In this document: in pieces, positions 9,713 to 17,800 of the stretch | How positions within the stretch are numbered: the stretch's first letter is position 1 | Layout of the letters: each line of letters begins with the position of its first letter | Origin: Eubacterium sp. | GTDB lineage: Bacteria > Bacillota > Clostridia > Lachnospirales > Lachnospiraceae | DNA length: 41,215 bases | Direction of reading: 5' to 3' | NCBI GenBank assembly: GCA_016280325.1 | Contig: JAEEGM010000072.1 | Location: 1-41,215, forward strand | Translations under genes and position numbers: made by a program | Notes under the pieces: generated by a model | Databases searched by the model: none | Told to the model about the DNA's origin: nothing | The model's input: only the letters and a program-made list of their open reading frames with translations

Positions 9713-10597
9713 ATGGCTAATCTTAATAAAATACATATTGCTCATCAGAGCGGAAAGCGAAAACACAGTCGACTACATGTGTCGGCCAGGCTTTCAATCA
9801 GTCGGATTGCTGCGGCCGGATTGGCGCTTGCGATAGCATTGACCGCATGCGGTACGGGAGAGCCGGCGCCCAAGCGGGGACAGCCTCCGGCAGCGACGAA
9901 GCAGGCAGCGGAGGAGACATCGGAGGAGATGCCGGTTGTCAGCGGCCAGTCAGTCTCGATACCTAAATTTGTGATGAGCGGCGATCAGGCGCTGGAAGAG
10001 GCGGGAAAGATCATTTCCCGTATGTCACTGGACGAGAAGGTATCGCTGATGGTTGTGGGGTACATGGATATCCGGGATACGTTGCGGTATTTTCCTGAAG
10101 ATAATACGCCGACAACGGGAGAAGTGATCCCGGAGTCGCAGTATTCTCTGATGACGGTTCGCAGTAAGGTCGAAGAAACCTACGCGCCCTTCCTCGGAAA
10201 AGGTGCGGACAAGGTTATGATGAGTCTCACCTCGTATCCGAAGATCACCGCGATGATCACGCCGGCGTTTATGTCCTATGAGGTTGTGACATCGCTGCTT
10301 CGGACAGAACTCGGATATGACGGGGTAGTCTATACGCCGCCACTCAACGATCCGAGATTGCTGAAACGCTATCCGGGAGACACGGATGAATACCTGGCGG
10401 TGGAAGCAGTTAAGGCAGGATGTGATATTCTGTATCAGCCGAAGGATAAGAATAAGTCGATTCAGGCGCTTCGCATCGCGGTCAATACCGGTAATATGTC
10501 GGAGGACAGGATCGATGCTTCGGTCATACGGATACTGAAAAGTCGGTTGATGAGAGGCGAAGAGATAGAAACTAAGGAAGATATAAATTCAAAATAA
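9713..10597 (+). CDS. Lipoprotein with truncated, probably inactive GH3-like domain
   Basis: Lipobox LALAIALTAC; C-terminal GH3/NagZ-like pattern (LLRTELGYDGVVYTPPLNDP...AVEAVKAGCDILYQP...RIDASVIRILKSR). Confidence 0.65.
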   Translation: MANLNKIHIAHQSGKRKHSRLHVSARLSISRIAAAGLALAIALTACGTGEPAPKRGQPPAATKQAAEETSEEMPVVSGQSVSIPKFVMSGDQALEEAGKIISRMSLDEKVSLMVVGYMDIRDTLRYFPEDNTPTTGEVIPESQYSLMTVRSKVEETYAPFLGKGADKVMMSLTSYPKITAMITPAFMSYEVVTSLLRTELGYDGVVYTPPLNDPRLLKRYPGDTDEYLAVEAVKAGCDILYQPKDKNKSIQALRIAVNTGNMSEDRIDASVIRILKSRLMRGEEIETKEDINSK

Positions 10598-10620
10598 ATA
10601 TAATTTTGGGAGGAAAAACA

Positions 10621-12075
10621 ATGGCAACAAATGTATACTCAAGCCCGCTTTCAGAGCGGTATGCAAGCAAGGAAATGCAGTTCATTTTTTCACAGGACAT
10701 GAAGTTCCGGACGTGGAGAAAGCTTTGGATCGCCTTGGCAGAGACGGAGCAGGAGCTGGGACTGAAGGATGATAAAGGCAATCCGCGTATCACGGATGAG
10801 CAGATCGCCGAACTCAAGAGTCATCAGGACGATATCAATTATGATGTGGCGCGTGAGCGTGAGAAGATCGTTCGTCATGACGTGATGAGCCATGTTTATG
10901 CGTACGGACAGCAGTGCCCGAAGGCGGCGGATATCATCCACCTCGGGGCAACATCCTGCTATGTCGGAGATAATACGGATGTGATCTTAATGACCGAGGG
11001 GTTGAAGCTGGTTAAGAAGAAGCTGGTCAATGTGATCGACGAACTCTCAGCCTTCGCGATGCGTTACCGTGAGCTTCCGACGCTCGCGTTTACGCATTTT
11101 CAGCCGGCGCAGCCGACGACGGTGGGCAAACGTGCTACGCTGTGGATCCAGGAGTTTATGATGGATCTCGAGGATCTCGAGTATGTGCTCGGTGGAATGA
11201 AGTTGCTCGGTTCGAAAGGAACCACGGGTACGCAGGCTTCCTTCCTGGAGCTTTTTGACGGAGATGAGGAAAAATGTCGTCAGGCGGACAAGATGATCGC
11301 GAAAAAGATGGGCTTTGACGCGTGCTTCCCGGTATCGGGACAGACCTATTCGAGAAAGCTCGATACCCGTGTGGTTAATGTTCTGGCCGGGATCGCGGCT
11401 TCCGCACACAAGCTGTCGAATGATATTCGTCTTCTGCAGCATCTGAAGGAAGTGGAGGAGCCGTTTGAGACCGGACAGATTGGTTCATCGGCTATGGCAT
11501 ATAAGAGAAATCCGATGCGGAGTGAGCGTATCGCGTCTCTGTCACGCTATGTGATGATCGACGCGTTGAACCCGGCGATCACATCGGCGACACAGTGGTT
11601 TGAGAGAACGCTCGATGACTCGGCGAATAAGCGCCTGTCGGTAGCGGAAGGATTCTTAACCATCGACGGAATCCTTGATCTGTGCCTGAATGTCGTGGAC
11701 GGACTCGTGGTTTACGACAAGGTGATCACCAAGCACCTGATGGCGGAGCTTCCGTTTATGGCAACGGAGAATATCATGATGGACGCGACCAAGGCCGGCG
11801 GCAACCGTCAGGAGCTGCATGAGAAGATCCGACGGTTGTCGATGGAGGCAGGCACGAATGTTAAGGAGCGTGGTCTGGATAACAACCTTCTTGAGCTGAT
11901 TGCGGCAGATGACAGCTTCCCGATGACGCTTGAGGAACTGAAGAGCACGATGAATCCGGCACGCTACGTCGGACGGGCACCGAGTCAGGTGAAGGAGTAT
12001 ATCGAGGATGTGGTACGGCCGGTGTTGAAGGAGAATGAGGCGTTGTTAGGTATCAAGGCTGAGATTAATGTCTAA
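10621..12075 (+). CDS. purB: Adenylosuccinate lyase
   Basis: SPLSERYASKEM, IGSSAMAYKRNPMRSERI fumarase/lyase signature; ATG 10621 after GGGAGG. Confidence 0.97.
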   Translation: MATNVYSSPLSERYASKEMQFIFSQDMKFRTWRKLWIALAETEQELGLKDDKGNPRITDEQIAELKSHQDDINYDVAREREKIVRHDVMSHVYAYGQQCPKAADIIHLGATSCYVGDNTDVILMTEGLKLVKKKLVNVIDELSAFAMRYRELPTLAFTHFQPAQPTTVGKRATLWIQEFMMDLEDLEYVLGGMKLLGSKGTTGTQASFLELFDGDEEKCRQADKMIAKKMGFDACFPVSGQTYSRKLDTRVVNVLAGIAASAHKLSNDIRLLQHLKEVEEPFETGQIGSSAMAYKRNPMRSERIASLSRYVMIDALNPAITSATQWFERTLDDSANKRLSVAEGFLTIDGILDLCLNVVDGLVVYDKVITKHLMAELPFMATENIMMDATKAGGNRQELHEKIRRLSMEAGTNVKERGLDNNLLELIAADDSFPMTLEELKSTMNPARYVGRAPSQVKEYIEDVVRPVLKENEALLGIKAEINV

Positions 12076-12082
12076 TACAATA

Positions 12083-12159
12083 GGGGCGTCGGACGCGGTC
12101 GGAGATTTTCTCCCCGAACTGGAACAGTTCGTTGAGAAAACTCCTGCCGCCGACGCCCC
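12083..12159. repeat. Long imperfect inverted repeat / structured element without a U-tract
   Basis: Outer arms GGGGCGTCGG (12083-12092) and CCGACGCCCC (12150-12159); middle arms GGTCGGAGATTTTCTC and GAGAAAACTCCTGCC; apical GAACTG-GAA-CAGTTC. Confidence 0.85.
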
Positions 12160-12198
12160 GGGAACATAGGAACAAGAGAATAGAATGGAGCAGGTGTT

Positions 12199-12399
12199 AT
12201 GATCGATAAAGAGAAAGCGGAGAGAACTGTGGATAAGGCAGTTGATTTCCTGAACGAAAAAGGGAAGAAGGCCAAGGATTACGCGGATGAGCATGAGTTT
12301 GATCAGAAGGTGGAAGCGGCGGCGAATACATTGGAAAAAGGGGCGATGGATATTTTTAACAATATTAAATCGTCTTTTGGCAAGAAAACGGGAGACTGA
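12199..12399 (+). CDS. Small charged helical protein (66 aa), unknown function
   Basis: Short ORF in an otherwise uncovered gap between purB and a methyltransferase gene; amphipathic composition. Confidence 0.6.
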   Translation: MIDKEKAERTVDKAVDFLNEKGKKAKDYADEHEFDQKVEAAANTLEKGAMDIFNNIKSSFGKKTGD

Positions 12400-12402
12400 T
12401 CT

Positions 12403-13473
12403 ATGTGGGTAGCAGACGGGTGGCGTGATTATGAGGTGTTGGACACTTCGGGTGGAGAGAAGCTGGAGCGTTGGGGAAAGTATATCCTCGTGCGGCCGGA
12501 CCCGCAGGTGATCTGGAATACCCCTCATGATGCGCCGGAGTGGAAGAAGAAAAATGCCCATTACCATCGAAGCAGTAAAGGCGGCGGTCAGTGGGAGTTT
12601 TTCGATCTGCCGGAGCAGTGGGAGATCGGCTATGATCTGAATAAAGAGCTTCCACTGAAGTTTCATCTGAAACCCTTCCAGTTCAAGCATACCGGGCTTT
12701 TTCCCGAGCAGGCGGTGAATTGGGAATGGATGGCGGGACGGATTCGGGAGTCCGGCAAGGTGGTTCCTCCGGCCGGGCATACAGATGGAGTTGCCACGAC
12801 GGCAGATCGGCAGGATGGTGCAGGCCGAACAGCGGGAAAGAAGGACGGAGACGGCGATCCCTTCAAGGATCCCGGGCGCTTCCGCGTGCTGAATCTGTTT
12901 GCATATACCGGCGGCGCGACCGTGGCGTGTGCGGCAGCGGGAGCGGTCGTGACGCATGTGGACGCGGCAAAGGGAATGGTTGCCTGGGCCAAGGAGAACG
13001 CCGCGGCTTCCGGGCTTGGAGAGGCGCCGATCCGCTATCTGGTTGACGATTGTGTGAAGTTTGTCGAGAGGGAGATCCGCAGAGGTAACCGCTATGACGG
13101 TATCGTGATGGATCCGCCGTCTTACGGACGCGGACCGAAGGGCGAGATATGGAAGATTGAGGAGAAGGTTTATGACCTGATCCGCCTGTGTACGCAGATT
13201 CTGGCGGAAGACGCCAGCTTTTTCCTGATTAATTCCTATACAACCGGACTCCAACCGGCGGTGCTTACCTATATGTTGGATACGATGATCACACCGAACT
13301 TCGGTGGCCATGTGGAAGCGAGTGAGATCGGATTGCCGGTCAGGAATGCTTCGATCCCGCCGTTTGAGGGAGCTCAGCCGGGGAAAAAAGCGGGAGACGG
13401 ACAGGCGAACGCCGGGAAACAGCCGAAAATGGTGCTCCCATGCGGGGCGAGTGGCCGATGGTCCGGGCGGTAG
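12403..13473 (+). CDS. Class I SAM-dependent (rRNA) methyltransferase, RlmI/RlmK-like
   Basis: VLNLFAYTGGATVACAAAGA, DGIVMDPPSYGRGPKGE, C-terminal LPCGASGRW. Confidence 0.85.
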   Translation: MWVADGWRDYEVLDTSGGEKLERWGKYILVRPDPQVIWNTPHDAPEWKKKNAHYHRSSKGGGQWEFFDLPEQWEIGYDLNKELPLKFHLKPFQFKHTGLFPEQAVNWEWMAGRIRESGKVVPPAGHTDGVATTADRQDGAGRTAGKKDGDGDPFKDPGRFRVLNLFAYTGGATVACAAAGAVVTHVDAAKGMVAWAKENAAASGLGEAPIRYLVDDCVKFVEREIRRGNRYDGIVMDPPSYGRGPKGEIWKIEEKVYDLIRLCTQILAEDASFFLINSYTTGLQPAVLTYMLDTMITPNFGGHVEASEIGLPVRNASIPPFEGAQPGKKAGDGQANAGKQPKMVLPCGASGRWSGR

Positions 13474-13560
13474 GCAAGATGGCCGGTCCGGGCGGAAACG
13501 AAGTATACACGGTGTGTCTGGAGAGAAAACACACGGGAAGCACTCGGAGAGGAACTCATT

Positions 13561-13830
13561 ATGAGAAGAAGTTATCGATTCTACGGCCAGGTTCAGGGCG
13601 TCGGTTTTCGTTATCACGCGAGCATGGCGGCACGGGGACTGGGGCTGACCGGATGGGTGAGAAACGAATACGACGGAACCGTCACGATGGAGGCGCAGGG
13701 GCCGGAGCCGCTCCTGACGCAGCTGGTGAGCCAACTGCAGGGTGATCGGTATATCGATATTGACGGGGTGGAGATGAAAGAAATCCCGGAGAGAGAAGAC
13801 GAGCGGGAGTTTCGAGTGCGGATGCTGTAA
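13561..13830 (+). CDS. acyP: Acylphosphatase
   Basis: RRSYRFYGQVQGVGFRYHASMAARGLGLTGWVRNEYDGTV signature. Confidence 0.95.
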   Translation: MRRSYRFYGQVQGVGFRYHASMAARGLGLTGWVRNEYDGTVTMEAQGPEPLLTQLVSQLQGDRYIDIDGVEMKEIPEREDEREFRVRML

Positions 13831-13997
13831 CAACATGCGAGGCCGGGAAAACTCCGGTGTGCCGGGAAGAAGAGTTCGCGGTGCATGCGGATGCTGTAAA
13901 AAGTGAAATTGATAAAAAACAGCATTTGATAAAATAATATGTAAAGTCAGGAGAAGACTATCGTAGGTTACTGAAAATTACGTAGTCATTCAGTAGA

Positions 13998-14879
13998 ATG
14001 GAAAATGTTAAAACAAATGAAAAAGAGAAGAAATACCATTTGGGTGTGATATATCTGATCACATCCGCCTTTTTTTTCGCCCTGATGGCAGTTTTCATCC
14101 GTTTAGCGGGTGATTTGCCCTCCATGCAGAAAGCATTCTTCAGAAATGTGGTTGCGGTGGTGATCGCAGGGGTAACCTTAATTAAATCCAAGGAGAAACT
14201 TTCTGTGCCAAAACAGGCATGGCCATCCATCATAATGAGAGCCACGTTTGGTGTAGTTGGCATCGTGTGTAACTTCTATGCAATTGACAGACTACTTTTG
14301 TCTGACGCTTCGATCCTCAATAAGATGTCTCCCTTCTTTGCTGTGGTTGGATCGTATTTTATATTAAAGGAGAAATTTACAGTATTTCAGGGATTGGCTG
14401 TGTTTATCGCATTTATTGGCGGGATGTTTGTGGTTAAACCGTCCTTTTCAAGCATGGACTTCTTCCCGGCTGCGATAGGACTGTTGGGTGGTATCGGCGC
14501 GGGCCTGGCATATTCATTTTTAAGAAAAGCCGGTACGTATGGCACAAAAGGCTCATTCGTGATTTTATTTTTCTCCGGATTCTCGTGTATATTCCTATTG
14601 CCGTTTTTCATCATAAATTACACGCCGATGAGCTGGTATCAGATTCTGATGCTGTTGCTTTGCGGAGCGTCGGCAGCCGGTGGTCAGTTCATGATCACGG
14701 CCGCCTACTACCATGCACCGGCCAGAGAGATATCCGTCTTCGATTATTTGCAGTTGTTATTCTCGACTGCTTTCGGATTCTTCATCTTCGGTCAGGTACC
14801 GGATCTGTGGAGTATCATCGGCTACTGTATCATCGTCGCGATGGCGATCTGGATGTTCTTCTACAATCGAAAACGCTAG
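13998..14879 (+). CDS. DMT superfamily (EamA-like) transporter
   Basis: About ten hydrophobic segments; EamA-like N-terminal helix pattern (SAFFFALMAVFIRLAGDLPSMQKAFFRN). Confidence 0.85.
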   Translation: MENVKTNEKEKKYHLGVIYLITSAFFFALMAVFIRLAGDLPSMQKAFFRNVVAVVIAGVTLIKSKEKLSVPKQAWPSIIMRATFGVVGIVCNFYAIDRLLLSDASILNKMSPFFAVVGSYFILKEKFTVFQGLAVFIAFIGGMFVVKPSFSSMDFFPAAIGLLGGIGAGLAYSFLRKAGTYGTKGSFVILFFSGFSCIFLLPFFIINYTPMSWYQILMLLLCGASAAGGQFMITAAYYHAPAREISVFDYLQLLFSTAFGFFIFGQVPDLWSIIGYCIIVAMAIWMFFYNRKR

Positions 14880-14885
14880 TACACT

Positions 14886-14975
14886 ATGCCGGATCAGGAT
14901 CTGACGGTAAAGGCGCTGGTAGGCAAGAAATGGACGAAGATTACCAAGGTTGGTAAAGTAAAGGTTAAGGGGTAA
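14886..14975 (+). pseudogene. Possible C-terminal remnant of a larger (Ig-like/surface) protein
   Basis: Short ORF MPDQDLTVKALVGKKWTKITKVGKVKVKG* directly after the transporter stop, same frame; beta-strand-like K/V-rich tail. Confidence 0.35.
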
Positions 14976-15106
14976 CCGGCGTGAGACCGGCGTGTCGACT
15001 CGGATGCAAAGCATCCTCGTGACACGCCGGGTTCACATGATACTAAAAGAGTCCACTCGTATGCGAGCATACGGTGGACTCTTTTCAGTATCATCCTCAC
15101 GCCGGT
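14975..15106. repeat. Nested inverted-repeat element; includes terminator-like hairpin between convergent genes
   Basis: Outer arms ACCGGCGTGAG / CTCACGCCGGT; hairpin A CCGGCGTGTC...GGATGCaaaGCATCC...GACACGCCGG; hairpin B TGATACT-AAAAGAGTCCAC...CGTATGCgaGCATACG...GTGGACTCTTTT-c-AGTATCA. Confidence 0.85.
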
Positions 15107-15113
15107 AACGCGG

Positions 15114-15485
15114 TCAGTATATCTTCTTGTATCCCGGATTAGCCAGCAGCTCCAGCTTGTTGTAGTACAGGTAGAGCTGCTGGACGCCGTTTTCCAGGTT
15201 GAAGTAGTGAACGATGTATGGAACCAGCAACACGATGAACAGGCCGGTGAGCACCAATAAAGCGATCTCATGGGTGATCAGGTAGGCCGGAACGGTGATC
15301 ACGGTGGCCAGGCCGAAGAGCACGGTCACGATCAGGTGGATCAGACGTTCGTGTTGGAAAAACCCGATCTGAACCTTCAGTCGCTCCAGTTCTTCTTCGG
15401 CCACGACCGACGGCAGTTCACCCGCCTTTTGGCCGGTCAGTTCTTCATAGTACTGAAGCGCGACACGAAGCCTGTTCTTATACAT
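15114..15485 (-). CDS. Small membrane protein of unknown function (123 aa)
   Basis: Two hydrophobic segments; overlaps the 3' end of leuA on the same strand. Confidence 0.65.
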   Translation of the reverse strand: MYKNRLRVALQYYEELTGQKAGELPSVVAEEELERLKVQIGFFQHERLIHLIVTVLFGLATVITVPAYLITHEIALLVLTGLFIVLLVPYIVHYFNLENGVQQLYLYYNKLELLANPGYKKIY

Positions 15486-17484
15486 GATTGGTCTCCTTTT
15501 GGTCGTTTCGATACTGGACCGGTGTCATGTTGTACTTTTTCTTGAACACACGATTGAAATGCTCGACATTCGGATAACCGACGGAAAGAGCGATACTCTC
15601 GACGTTCATCGTGCCATTTTTCAGGAGTGTTCTGGCCTTCTTCAGACGTACAGCGGTTAAAAGCTCTTTAAATGTTTTGCCGCTCTTGTCATGGATGTAC
15701 TTGCTGATATACGGCTCGGAGAGATGCATGTACTCGGCCATATCCTCGAGCGTTACGGAGCGGTAATTCTCCTGGATATAATTCATCATCTGGATCAGAC
15801 GGTCATCGCGGAACTCTTCGTTGTTTCGGACGGCCGGCAGCTTGTTGACGCAGACGGTCAGTGCGTGGATGGAAGCGGTGATGATATCCTCGTGGATACC
15901 GACGCCCCAGTATACGTCGCCGTCGCAGGTGATGCTGACGTAAGCGATCGCCTTGGAAGAGGAGCCCTGTGTCAGCGCGTGCTCTTCATAGGTGGTCAGC
16001 TGGTAGCTGATCCCGAAAAACTGCTTGATCGTATTGCTGACGGCATCGAGACGTCCGTTTCCGACAGCATCCACGATCCGATCCTTGTCGCCGCAGGTGA
16101 TGGTCACCGAAGCCATGATGCCGTTTACCTGACGGAAGTGGCATTCGTTGATCTGGAATACCGGCGTCGGGTTGATGTAGTGATCGGCAAAAATATCGTA
16201 GATCCACTGAGGAGAAAGCTCCTTGTGTTCCTCGTCGGATACGCTCTTCATCAGGTAGCCGACTTCCTCGCGCATCTTTTCCGGAAGGATGATACCGAAG
16301 TTCTGCTTGAGTGTATAGTTGACACCGCCCTTGCCGGACTGTGAATTGATACGGATAACATCGGAATCGTAGGTACGGCCGACATCCTTCGGATCCACCG
16401 GCAGGTACGGAACGCACCACATATCCGTTTTGCCGTCCTCACGCCACTGCATGCCCTTTGCGATGGCATCCTGATGGGAGCCGGAGAAGGCGGTAAACAC
16501 CAGATCGCCGGCGTACGGCTGACGCGGCGGGACACTCATGCGCGTATAGGATTCGTAGCGCTCGCGGATCTCCTTCATGTTGGAGAAGTCCAGTCCCGGA
16601 TCGTAGCCGTGAGAGAACATATTCATCGCGATGGTCACGATGTCGACATTTCCGGTACGCTCACCGTTTCCGAACAGAGTTCCCTCGATACGGTCGGCAC
16701 CGGCCAGAACACCGAGTTCGGCAGTGGCGACACCCTCGCCGCGGTCATTGTGCGGATGGAGAGAGAGAACGACTCCGTCACGGTACTTCAAGTGTTTATG
16801 TACATACTCCAACTGGCAGGCGAAGACATGCGGCATCGCGTTCTCCACCGTCGTCGGGATGTTGATGATAACCTTCCAGTCAGGGGTCGGTTTCCAGACA
16901 TCGAGAACCGCGTTGCAGACCTCAACGGCATACTCAACCTCAGTGCCCGGGAAACTCTCCGGACTGTATTCAAATCGGAAGTTGCCGTCGGTCTGATCCG
17001 CCAGCTCCTTCAAAAGGATGGCGCCGTCAACGGCGATCCTCTTGATCTCTTCCTTGTCCTTTTTAAAAACCTGCTCGCGCTGCGCAACGGAAGTCGAGTT
17101 GTACAGGTGTACAACTGCGCAAGGAGCTCCCTTCACGGCCTCGAAAGTCTTTCGGATGATATGCTCACGTGCCTGTGTCAGAACCTGAACCGTGACATCC
17201 TCCGGAATCTTGTTCTGATCGATCAGTGCGCGCATGAATTCGTATTCGGTATCCGAAGCGGCCGGAAAACCAACCTCGATCTCTTTGAAGCCGACCTGAA
17301 CCAGGAGGTCGAAGTAATCCAGCTTCTCCTGCAGGCTCATCGGCTCGATCAAAGCCTGGTTTCCGTCGCGAAGGTCTACGGAACACCAGATAGGTGGTTC
17401 GGTAATCTCATTTTTCTTCACCCAGTCATAGGTCACCTCAGGTGGCATGAAATAGGGCGGTTCGTATTTTTCATATCCTTTCAT
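15478..17484 (-). CDS. leuA: 2-isopropylmalate synthase (LeuA2-like) fused to a C-terminal AraC-type HTH DNA-binding domain
   Basis: Residues about 1-559 are LeuA (SVDLRDGNQALIEPMS, LHPHNDRGEGVATAELG, C-terminal regulatory domain). Residues about 560-668 are AraC-type HTH_18 (SVTLEDMAEYMHLSEPYISKYIHDKSGKTFKELLTAVRLKKARTLLKNGTMNVESIALSVGYPNVEHFNRVFKKKYNMTPVQYR). Confidence 0.93.
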   Translation of the reverse strand: MKGYEKYEPPYFMPPEVTYDWVKKNEITEPPIWCSVDLRDGNQALIEPMSLQEKLDYFDLLVQVGFKEIEVGFPAASDTEYEFMRALIDQNKIPEDVTVQVLTQAREHIIRKTFEAVKGAPCAVVHLYNSTSVAQREQVFKKDKEEIKRIAVDGAILLKELADQTDGNFRFEYSPESFPGTEVEYAVEVCNAVLDVWKPTPDWKVIINIPTTVENAMPHVFACQLEYVHKHLKYRDGVVLSLHPHNDRGEGVATAELGVLAGADRIEGTLFGNGERTGNVDIVTIAMNMFSHGYDPGLDFSNMKEIRERYESYTRMSVPPRQPYAGDLVFTAFSGSHQDAIAKGMQWREDGKTDMWCVPYLPVDPKDVGRTYDSDVIRINSQSGKGGVNYTLKQNFGIILPEKMREEVGYLMKSVSDEEHKELSPQWIYDIFADHYINPTPVFQINECHFRQVNGIMASVTITCGDKDRIVDAVGNGRLDAVSNTIKQFFGISYQLTTYEEHALTQGSSSKAIAYVSITCDGDVYWGVGIHEDIITASIHALTVCVNKLPAVRNNEEFRDDRLIQMMNYIQENYRSVTLEDMAEYMHLSEPYISKYIHDKSGKTFKELLTAVRLKKARTLLKNGTMNVESIALSVGYPNVEHFNRVFKKKYNMTPVQYRNDQKETNHV

Positions 17485-17556
17485 GATTCCCTCTCATTCC
17501 GGAGCGCCGGTATAACGTGGCTCCTTGCTTTCAAATTATGGATAGTTGTGAAATCG

Positions 17557-17624
17557 GGCAGATACCATCTGCCAGTGTGCAACCCGCATGTACGGAAGGT
17601 GAAAAAAACCTTATGCGGATGCAC
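17557..17624 (-). promoter_or_regulatory. Structured leuA 5' leader (two hairpins)
   Basis: GGCAGAT-ACC-ATCTGCC (17557-17573) and GTGCAACCCGCAT...AAGGT/ACCTT...ATGCGGATGCAC (17577-17624). Confidence 0.6.
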
Positions 17625-17631
17625 GTATATT

Positions 17632-17712
17632 AAAAAACATCAAAATTGATGTTTTTTATGATAGTATCATAACACAAGAAAAACAAAAAGGGAATGATTA
17701 AATTTAATCATT
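17632..17712. promoter_or_regulatory. Three palindromes in the leuA/ftsH divergent intergenic region
   Basis: AAAAAACATCAA-AA-TTGATGTTTTTT (17632-17657), TATGATA-G-TATCATA (17657-17671), AATGATTAAATTTAATCATT (17693-17712). Confidence 0.75.
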
Positions 17713-17732
17713 TTACTTGATATTTTTTAATG

Positions 17733-17761
17733 TTGCCATTTTTTTCAAAATCGATTATACT
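17733..17761 (+). promoter_or_regulatory. Putative sigma-A promoter for ftsH: TTGCCA -17 bp- TATACT
   Basis: Consensus-like -35/-10 with 17-bp spacer upstream of ATG 17801. Confidence 0.7.
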
Positions 17762-17800
17762 ATTTCATATGTATATGTAGAAAGGAAACTGACAAAACTT

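Noticed and set aside
13374-13480. Frameshift or pseudogene at the end of the methyltransferase
   Set aside because: The reading frame continues into the conserved LPCGASGRW end, so the extra residues look like an in-frame insertion and not a frameshift.
12046-13836. 596-aa antisense ORF
   Set aside because: Overlaps well-supported purB end, methyltransferase and acyP on the opposite strand; sequence is R/P/H-rich shadow-ORF composition with no recognisable domain.
16474-17649. 391-aa antisense ORF over leuA
   Set aside because: Opposite strand of a clear LeuA; shadow ORF.
17485-17660. T-box riboswitch upstream of leuA
   Set aside because: Hairpins are present but no T-box AGGGTGG-NACCGCG-type sequence was found.
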